In this document: one piece after another, positions 5,957-10,117 of the stretch
Layout of the letters: each line of letters opens with the position of its first letter
Numbering within the stretch: position 1 is the first letter of the stretch
Source: Scytonema sp. UIC 10036
GTDB taxonomy: Bacteria > Cyanobacteriota > Cyanobacteriia > Cyanobacteriales > Nostocaceae
Reading direction: 5' to 3'
Assembly: GCF_009725235.1 (NCBI RefSeq)
Contig: NZ_WJFC01000326.1
Coordinates: 1-10,117, forward strand
DNA length: 10,117 nt
Program-made: the position numbers and the translations under genes
The notes under the pieces: model-generated
The model's database searches: none
The model's input: the letters and a program-made list of their open reading frames with translations, nothing else
What the model was told of the DNA's origin: nothing

Positions 5957-6994
5957 ATGTCTATATCTCAGGCTGTCGGCAGTAAAGAGACTTCCCAAAA
6001 CACTTATGAAGAACGCTTGCAAATACAGCGTTTGCAGGAACCTACTTTGGTTATTTCTTCTTGTGTAGGAAGTGATGTCATTAAGGGATTAACTCAAAGA
6101 ACTAAATCCTTACCCCCTCGTTACTTCTATGATGACCGTGGCTCTGAGCTATTTGAGCAAATTTGTGAATTACCAGAATATTATGTAACGCGAACAGAAA
6201 CAGCAATTTTACAAGAGTGCGCTGGTGAAATTGCTCAAATAACTGGTTCGTGTGAATTGGTAGAACTTGGCAGTGGCAGTTCTACCAAAACCCGTATTCT
6301 ACTAGATGCCTACCAACGGGCTGGTTATTCTTTGCAGTACGTTCCAATTGATGTCAGTGCTGGAATGCTGGAAAGCACTGCCCTACAACTTCTAGCAGAG
6401 TACCCAACACTAAAGGTTCAAGCACTGGCTGGAACCTATGAATTGGCGTTAGCACAGCTTGAACCCACCAAATTACCTACCAGAACGATCTGTTTTATTG
6501 GTAGTACCTTGGGTAATTTAAATTCTCAAGAATGCGATGAGTTCTTTTCTCAAATCATTCATGCTTTACAAGTAGGAGAATATTTCCTACTGGGTGTAGA
6601 TTTGCAAAAGCCAAAACATTTGTTAAAAGCAGCTTATAACGACAGCCAAGGAGTCACCGCAGCATTTAACCTAAATATGCTAGAACATCTCAATCGGCTA
6701 TATGAAGGAAATTTTGACATAACACAATTTGAACATTGGGCTTTTTACAATGAAACGCAAAATCAGATAGAAATGCATTTACGCAGTTTGCGATCGCAAA
6801 CCGTCCAACTAAAAGCTTTAAACCTCACAATTTCTTTTGACCAAGATGAAACCATTCTCACGGAAATTTCCCGCAAATTTGACCTCAATACTATTCAGCA
6901 AGAATTGAAAGCAAAAGGTTTAGTACCGCAAAAAGTGTGGACTGACAAAAATCAGTGGTTTGGATTAATATTGTCTCAAATAACCCATAAGTAA
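5957..6994 (+). CDS. egtD: L-histidine Na-methyltransferase EgtD
   Basis: EgtD uses S-adenosylmethionine to trimethylate the alpha-amine of histidine, giving hercynine, the first committed step of ergothioneine synthesis. It is cytosolic, and 345 residues is slightly longer than the usual 320-330. LPPRYFYDDRGSELFEQI (52-69) and LPEYYVTRTE (72-81) are the N-terminal family signature. VELGSGSSTKT (102-112) is the SAM-binding glycine-rich loop, IDVS (131-134) follows the next strand, and GSTLGN (182-187) holds the Asn that contacts histidine in characterised EgtD. LLGVDL (211-216), AYNDSQGVTAAFNLN (226-240) and the ExS motif in EISRKF (303-308) are also conserved; Glu303 and Ser305 match the pair that sets histidine specificity. 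It ends with TAA at 6992-6994. It shares strand and pathway with egtC and egtB, but the 146-base gap with an inverted repeat suggests it may have its own promoter. Confidence 0.92.
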   Translation: MSISQAVGSKETSQNTYEERLQIQRLQEPTLVISSCVGSDVIKGLTQRTKSLPPRYFYDDRGSELFEQICELPEYYVTRTETAILQECAGEIAQITGSCELVELGSGSSTKTRILLDAYQRAGYSLQYVPIDVSAGMLESTALQLLAEYPTLKVQALAGTYELALAQLEPTKLPTRTICFIGSTLGNLNSQECDEFFSQIIHALQVGEYFLLGVDLQKPKHLLKAAYNDSQGVTAAFNLNMLEHLNRLYEGNFDITQFEHWAFYNETQNQIEMHLRSLRSQTVQLKALNLTISFDQDETILTEISRKFDLNTIQQELKAKGLVPQKVWTDKNQWFGLILSQITHK

Positions 6995-7442
6995 AAGGGA
7001 ACTCGCCTCGTTCCCAGCCTCAAGCTGGGAATGCCTGCTTAGAGGCTCCGCCTCCAGTACTTCAATAGAGAACGATGCAAATTCACCTCAATGTTTTGAA
7101 GTGATATGCGATCGCTTAGCGCTAGGAGAACAGAAGCTTTATAGGACACAATATTTCTTTCTCTCGATTTTAATTGAGATGGTTTTACCACATCAAACTT
7201 AAAATTTTTACAAAAAATTAAGATTTTTTACAATTTATTAATATTCTTTTTTCTCATTCTGCTGATAGATAAATTTAACCATAGTCATAGAGTTTAATCA
7301 GAATTGCTCAGACTAGCGAATGAAATTGTATTGATTGTACTGAAAGAACTCATTGCAATTGAAGTACGATTTTGTGAAACAGCTTATGAGAGATCGTTAT
7401 GGCTTTACTTGTTAATCAAACTATATAGAAGTGTTTAGGCGT
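6995..7442. other. Gap between egtD and the receiver gene
   Basis: No gene is supported. The first 60 bases are a dispersed palindromic repeat (7011-7054), followed by a HIP1 octamer at 7108-7115. A very AT-rich stretch runs from about 7195 to 7255 with several A and T runs. The rest probably carries the promoter and leader of the receiver gene, but no confident -35/-10 pair can be named. Confidence 0.55.
7011..7054. repeat. Dispersed palindromic repeat after egtD (two stems), possible terminator
   Basis: TTCCCAGC (7011-7018) and GCTGGGAA (7024-7031) form an 8-bp stem with a five-base loop. GAGGC (7042-7046) and GCCTC (7050-7054) form a second stem with a three-base loop. The pair GTTCCCAGC...GGGAATGCCTGC...GAGGCTCCGCCTCC resembles a highly repeated intergenic element of Nostoc-like genomes (recalled, not searched). 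It starts 16 bases after the egtD stop and could end that transcript, although no T-run follows. Confidence 0.55.
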
Positions 7443-7994
7443 ATGGAGAAAGTACAAGTCCTAGACGGTTTGCGAGTATTAGCAGTAGATGATAATGCTG
7501 ATACTCTAGACTTGCTCAAATTCACTTTTGCAGAATTTAATGCACAAGTGACAACAGCAACGTCAGTCAGTGTTGCTCTAGAAGAAGTTGAGCGTTACAA
7601 ACCAAATATTCTGATTAGCGATCTTGCTATGCCCATTGAAGATGGCTATTCACTCATTCGTAAAGTAAGAAGTTTAACAGAACAAACGAGACAAATTCCA
7701 GCTATAGCTTTAACAGCAATGGCAACTGAAGAATCGCGTACACTTGCTCTCAATGCGGGTTTCAACTCTCACATAGTCAAACCCTTCGATCCTGAAGAGT
7801 TAATTGCAGTTACTTCCAATCTTGCTCTAATTGCTTTGTACGATACCTGTCCGGTTTGTGGTACAGAAAAATTATCCTTTATTGAGTACGAGTCAAAGAA
7901 CACAATTTGGTTTGAATGCCGCAGTTGCAAGTGGAACAAGTTTTATAAGCTGAATAAAGTTAAAGATGCTGGATTTGTCAATTGTTATCATTAA
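7443..7994 (+). CDS. Response-regulator receiver protein with C-terminal CxxC/CxxC zinc ribbon
   Basis: This is a cytosolic two-component receiver, 183 residues from ATG 7443 (an in-frame GTG at 7431 would add four). The CheY-like domain covers residues 9-130. Asp16-Asp17 in VLAVDDN form the acidic pocket, Asp60 in ILISDLAMP is the phosphoacceptor, Thr91 in ALTA is the switch residue, and Lys113 in HIVKPFD is the conserved lysine. No HTH or enzymatic output domain follows. Instead, residues 136-162 hold CPVCG (Cys136, Cys139) and CRSC (Cys159, Cys162), a four-cysteine zinc-ribbon pattern with the aromatic-rich WFECRSCKWNKFY typical of small zinc ribbons. This output is unusual; it may bind nucleic acid or protein, but no function is known to me. 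No histidine kinase is adjacent. The last 102 bases overlap the minus-strand HicB-like gene. Confidence 0.82.
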   Translation: MEKVQVLDGLRVLAVDDNADTLDLLKFTFAEFNAQVTTATSVSVALEEVERYKPNILISDLAMPIEDGYSLIRKVRSLTEQTRQIPAIALTAMATEESRTLALNAGFNSHIVKPFDPEELIAVTSNLALIALYDTCPVCGTEKLSFIEYESKNTIWFECRSCKWNKFYKLNKVKDAGFVNCYH

Positions 7995-8210
7995 AGTCTT
8001 GACTAAAACCTCAACTTCATAAGCAATGCTTGTAGGTTGAGGGATGGTTTCTCCATCTTCAAGCATACCTTCTGTGTGAAATTCGATAGCTTCTTGAATC
8101 ATCTGCTTCACCTCTTCTAGAGTATTCCCTGTGGCTACGCAGCCTGGTAAATCGGGAATGTATGCGGAATAATTAGCCTCAGCTTTTTCAAGCACTACCA
8201 TGTATCGCAT
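7893..8210 (-). CDS. HicB-family (UPF0150) antitoxin-like protein with extended C-terminus
   Basis: The start is the ATG at 8208-8210, preceded by AAGGAGAAAATT, a strong ribosome site seven bases away; longer starts would read into the palindromic repeat. The N-terminal 70 residues are a typical small HicB fold: MRYMVVLEKAEANYSAYIPDLPGC, then VATGNTLEEVKQMIQEAIEFHTEG, then an EDGETIPQPTS turn. HicB proteins neutralise the HicA RNA-binding toxin, but many cyanobacterial copies stand alone. No HicA-like protein is seen on either side, so its role as an antitoxin is unproven. No DNA-binding HTH or RHH domain follows. Typical relatives end near residue 70-75; this frame runs to about 105 because it continues into the complement of the receiver gene's zinc ribbon. 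The last 30 or so residues are therefore probably a read-on tail after loss of the normal stop. Confidence 0.75.
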   Translation of the reverse strand: MRYMVVLEKAEANYSAYIPDLPGCVATGNTLEEVKQMIQEAIEFHTEGMLEDGETIPQPTSIAYEVEVLVKTLMITIDKSSIFNFIQLIKLVPLATAAFKPNCVL

Positions 8211-8557
8211 AATTTTCTCCTTACAACTGTGCTTGTGCCCGGTTAAGAGAAATTGTAGGTTGGGTAGAGCGATAGCGTTACCCAACAAATGCTGATAAAT
8301 GTTGGGTAAGGTTCCTCAAACGCCACATCGCTCAACTCTGGAAACCAGAGCACGCGAGTGGCTCCCCAACCTACCTTGAATTTGTGTTTTTAGCAAAACC
8401 TACGTAGTATTGCTTCACGTACTTTAAACTTCTATCTTGTACAGTTGAAATCCCTGTTACAATATAGAGTAAATCTGTTACAAACAAGCAATAAATACAA
8501 TTTTTGCTCTTAAACAACGGATTTGAGCGGTATAGTATATCTCCTACTTTGTATAAA
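8211..8557. other. Intergenic stretch holding a palindromic element
   Basis: No gene is supported. Bases 8255-8374 are a nested palindromic element (separate entry). Bases 8375-8557 are AT-rich, and I see no motif or homology there. A short minus-strand frame across 8371-8598 has no family resemblance, no ribosome site that I can see, and overlaps the next gene. Confidence 0.5.
8255..8374. repeat. 120-bp nested palindromic (MITE-like) repeat with GTAGGTTGGG ends
   Basis: Terminal inverted repeats GTAGGTTGGG (8255-8264) and CCCAACCTAC (8365-8374) bound the element. Inside are TTACCCAACA (8278-8287) / TGTTGGGTAA (8300-8309), a perfect 10-bp stem with a 12-base loop, and CTCTGG-AAA-CCAGAG (8336-8350). 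An outer stem encloses the latter: GCCAC-A-TCGC (8322-8331) with GCGAGTGGC (8354-8362). No reading frame or transposase is present. GTAGGTTGGG...CCCAACCTAC elements are frequent intergenic repeats in Nostoc-like cyanobacteria (recalled, not searched), and a non-autonomous mobile origin is inferred. Confidence 0.65.
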
Positions 8558-9166
8558 TTATCCAATAGGAAGATTTCCCGGATTGACTGCATGAACATAC
8601 TCGCTCCCTGAAGCAGGAAATCCTCGCTTGTAAGAAGCTTCTTCTGGCTTACCCCATCCTAGTTGTAAAATTATTTCCAAAAAATTGGAATTTTCCCACT
8701 TCCATAAACTTGCCCACTCTGTTCTTTGAGTCATTCTATCTACATCAGAAATCGTTATTTGTCGGTATTCTTTATTATTATTAATGCTTAAGTACAAATC
8801 TAAGCCTAAAGAGACATTTCGCCAGAATTCTAATACGGAATTCTTTGCAGCTTTTAGAATTTCTAGATCTTTGGGTAAAGCTATAAGCTGTGCATCGACT
8901 TCTGGATAGCGTAAGGTTTTTTCTCGAATAGTTATCTCACGCCACACAATGCCGGAAACTTGATGTTCTCTTTGGTATTCGTGGATAGCAGCTTTGAAAT
9001 CTTGATAAGCAGTAAACTTTTGCAATCCGTCAGTTTTGATAAATTGGTCTATGAGAGGATTGCCGGAGACGGTGGCTGCTAACTTTAGCCGCTTTCCTTC
9101 CAGACAAGCTTGGCGTTCGGAACGCAGAATTTGGATGAGTTCTTCTGTAGTGTAAACCTTTGACAT
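8558..9166 (-). CDS. Conserved cyanobacterial protein of unknown function
   Basis: 202 residues. I recognise the style of a conserved hypothetical family of filamentous cyanobacteria but know no function for it. It appears soluble and cytosolic, with no signal peptide and no membrane helix. Features seen: an N-terminal helix (YTTEELIQILRSERQACLEG), a KFTAYQDFKAAIHEYQREH block near residues 70-89, a VSGIVWREITIREKTLRYPE segment, then an AKNSVLEFWRNVSLGLDLYL helix and a Trp-rich TEWASLWKWENSNF stretch near 150. The C-terminus is Gly/Pro-rich (GSEYVHAVNPGNLP). The composition is ordinary, and the conserved-looking aromatic blocks suggest a real protein. The ATG at 9164-9166 lies three bases from a heptamer array on its upstream side, so the leader is repetitive. 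The next minus-strand gene upstream (9326-9913) is likely a separate transcript because a terminator lies between them. Confidence 0.75.
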   Translation of the reverse strand: MSKVYTTEELIQILRSERQACLEGKRLKLAATVSGNPLIDQFIKTDGLQKFTAYQDFKAAIHEYQREHQVSGIVWREITIREKTLRYPEVDAQLIALPKDLEILKAAKNSVLEFWRNVSLGLDLYLSINNNKEYRQITISDVDRMTQRTEWASLWKWENSNFLEIILQLGWGKPEEASYKRGFPASGSEYVHAVNPGNLPIG

Positions 9167-9169
9167 ATA

Positions 9170-9201
9170 AATTATGAATTATGAATTATGAATTATGAAT
9201 T
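9170..9201. repeat. ATGAATT heptamer tandem repeat (four copies)
   Basis: Four exact ATGAATT units at 9174-9201 follow a partial AATT at 9170. This is another short tandem heptamer of the cyanobacterial STRR type. It occupies the ribosome-binding and leader region of the minus-strand gene that starts at 9166 and leaves no recognisable Shine-Dalgarno there. Confidence 0.85.
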
Positions 9202-9298
9202 GAAGGTTCCATTATTCAGCATTCATCACTTTGCAATTATTTTATATATTATCACTGAAGTTATATTTTTAGATGTATTTAATATTACTAAAATATGA

Positions 9299-9318
9299 GG
9301 CAGACAATTTTGCCTGCC
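9299..9318 (-). terminator. Probable intrinsic terminator of the thioredoxin-like gene
   Basis: Read on the minus strand, GGCAGGCA-AAAT-TGTCTGCC forms an 8-bp stem (one G-U pair) with a four-base loop. It starts seven bases after the stop codon and is followed by TCATATTTTAG. On the plus strand the G-U becomes an A-C mismatch, so the hairpin favours minus-strand transcripts. The T-run is short and interrupted, which lowers confidence. Confidence 0.55.
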
Positions 9319-9325
9319 CCAAAAG

Positions 9326-9913
9326 TTACTGAGTGGTTAGCTCGCTGTTCAATTCGTTAAAGGAGCGTCTCTTTAATTCCACTGACTCAGAGCGGGGTAA
9401 TAAATCAAACACTAACCTAAATTTGTTGTCTATTTCTTCATAGGGGACTTGACCCTTCTTGTTAAGAACCACTTGACCGGAGCGATCGACAACTACGACT
9501 TGGGGAACACCTCCAGAATAGTAATAACCTGCCTCTGTAGGGCTATAAGTTTCTTTAACTGGTAAGGCGTCCACATTGACAGGGATAATCTCTGTTACCC
9601 GACCGTAAAATTCCTGTACCCTTGAAACAATCAGGGCATATTCCTTGCAATCACTGCTGTCATCTACGTAGAAGAATAGCAGGGCAGGTTTATGCTCTGA
9701 TAAAGCTTGGGAGAGTGTTGCTTTGGGGGGAACTAGTGAGCCGTTACCAGCATAAACCACAAAAATGTTGCCATCGTATCTGTCATCTTTTAGACCCGCC
9801 GATGCTGAATGTGTATCAATCAAGAACAAGCAGGAAAGGACTAGGAATACTGACAAAACCCGCCGCCCGTCTGGAATGAGATTGTGTAAAAATTGCCACT
9901 TGATGCCATTCAT
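9326..9913 (-). CDS. Secreted/thylakoid thioredoxin-like protein, probable photosystem I accumulation factor
   Basis: 195 residues. The N-terminus (MNGIKWQFLHNLIPDGRRVL, then a hydrophobic stretch to about residue 33) ends in SASAG, a signal-peptidase site after residue 39, so the mature protein should lie in the thylakoid lumen/periplasm or at the thylakoid membrane. The mature part is thioredoxin-like: ALLFFYVDDSSDCKEYA (77-93) is the strand and active-site turn, SGGVPQVVVVD (133-143) contains the expected cis-proline, and a C-terminal helix follows. The usual CxxC is reduced to one cysteine (Cys89 in SSDCK), the only Cys left after signal cleavage, so classical dithiol exchange is unlikely. 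LKDDRYDGNIFVVYAGNGSLVPP and LLPRSESVELKRRSFNELN match, from memory, a cyanobacterial family named thylakoid membrane photosystem I accumulation factor; that name is a recollection, not a search result. A terminator follows the stop. Confidence 0.75.
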   Translation of the reverse strand: MNGIKWQFLHNLIPDGRRVLSVFLVLSCLFLIDTHSASAGLKDDRYDGNIFVVYAGNGSLVPPKATLSQALSEHKPALLFFYVDDSSDCKEYALIVSRVQEFYGRVTEIIPVNVDALPVKETYSPTEAGYYYSGGVPQVVVVDRSGQVVLNKKGQVPYEEIDNKFRLVFDLLPRSESVELKRRSFNELNSELTTQ

Positions 9914-9977
9914 TCAAAAGAACCTTTTAATGTTTGTTTTTCCTGAGTTTGTGCTGAATGTCGCAAACTGGGGTGGA

Positions 9978-9983
9978 ATTATA
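9978..9983 (-). promoter_or_regulatory. Possible -10 box of the thioredoxin-like gene
   Basis: The palindromic ATTATAAT at 9978-9985 gives TATAAT on the minus strand, about 65 bases upstream of the start codon at 9913. No good -35 hexamer is found at 16-18 bases, so it is a candidate only. Confidence 0.3.
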
Positions 9984-10040
9984 ATGACACCTGCCACCAA
10001 GTTTTAGGATAACGTCTTTTGGGCAATGGGAAATGGCGAG

Positions 10041-10117
10041 ACAAGGGAGAGGGGGGAGACATGGTAGACAAGGGAGAAAATTCTACCTTGTCCCCCTTGT
10101 CCCCCTTGTCCCCCTTG
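10041..10117. repeat. GACAAGGG / CCCCCTTGT repeat tract at right edge
   Basis: Plus-strand GACAAGGGAGAGGGGGG and GGTAGACAAGGGAG sequence is followed by inverted CTACCTTGT and CCCCCTTGT units running off the window. GACAAGG (10067-10073) and CCTTGTC (10086-10092) make a 7-bp stem with a 12-base loop, so the two orientations meet in a hairpin. The unit is the same as in the egtB array (3221-3310) and resembles the left edge. The array continues beyond the window. Confidence 0.8.

Noticed and set aside
2263..7115. Eight GCGATCGC octamers considered as a regulatory array
   Set aside because: They match the highly iterated palindrome HIP1 found throughout many cyanobacterial genomes, in genes and gaps alike; used only as a taxonomic clue.
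8371..8598. 75-codon minus-strand frame, considered as a HicA remnant
   Set aside because: No HicA motifs (no small dsRBD-like core, no catalytic His context), overlaps the next gene and the palindromic element.
9622..10007. Two plus-strand frames opposite the thioredoxin-like gene
   Set aside because: Antisense shadows; the minus-strand product has a signal peptide and fold markers.

Overview
The window looks like a piece of a filamentous (Nostocales-type) cyanobacterial chromosome. The evidence is eight exact copies of the HIP1 octamer GCGATCGC (starting at 2263, 3613, 4149, 4977, 5499, 5831, 6790 and 7108), short tandemly repeated (STRR-type) heptamers and nonamers, dispersed palindromic repeats, and a thylakoid-type thioredoxin-like protein seen mainly in cyanobacteria. 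No rRNA, tRNA, CRISPR array, transposase or prophage gene was recognised.

Layout. The left edge (to 1607, +) is the C-terminal two thirds of a GH65 sugar phosphorylase/hydrolase. A repeat-rich gap (1608-2010) holds a 15-bp perfect inverted repeat. Bases 2011-6994 form a plus-strand ergothioneine cluster: egtC (glutamine amidotransferase-type hydrolase), egtB (iron-dependent sulfoxide synthase), a 14-helix DHA2-type MFS transporter, and egtD (histidine Na-methyltransferase). After a 448-bp gap with another dispersed palindrome comes a receiver-domain protein with a C-terminal CxxC/CxxC zinc ribbon (7443-7994, +). It overlaps tail to tail with a HicB-like antitoxin gene on the minus strand. A 120-bp nested palindromic element (8255-8374) follows, then a conserved cyanobacterial protein of unknown function (8558-9166, -) and a secreted or thylakoid-lumenal thioredoxin-like protein, probably the photosystem I accumulation factor (9326-9913, -). 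The right edge is a further copy of the GACAAGGGG repeat, in inverted orientation.

How the genes work together. EgtD trimethylates histidine to hercynine. EgtB joins hercynine to gamma-glutamylcysteine (or cysteine) with O2, and EgtC removes the glutamate. The C-S lyase (EgtE) and the gamma-glutamylcysteine ligase are not in the window. The transporter between egtB and egtD is a candidate ergothioneine carrier by position only.

Most notable point. The egtB coding region is split exactly at its inter-domain linker by about 150 bp of two tandem repeat arrays (ten GACAAG-type units, then five ATGCCCA heptamers). The DinB half and the FGE half are in different frames, but both frames stay open through the whole array. 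Loss of one heptamer, or any net -1/+2 change, would fuse them. The arrangement could be a phase-variable switch, a true two-subunit EgtB, or a repeat-induced frameshift (real or an assembly error). The same repeat family also appears in the GH65 reading frame at the left edge.
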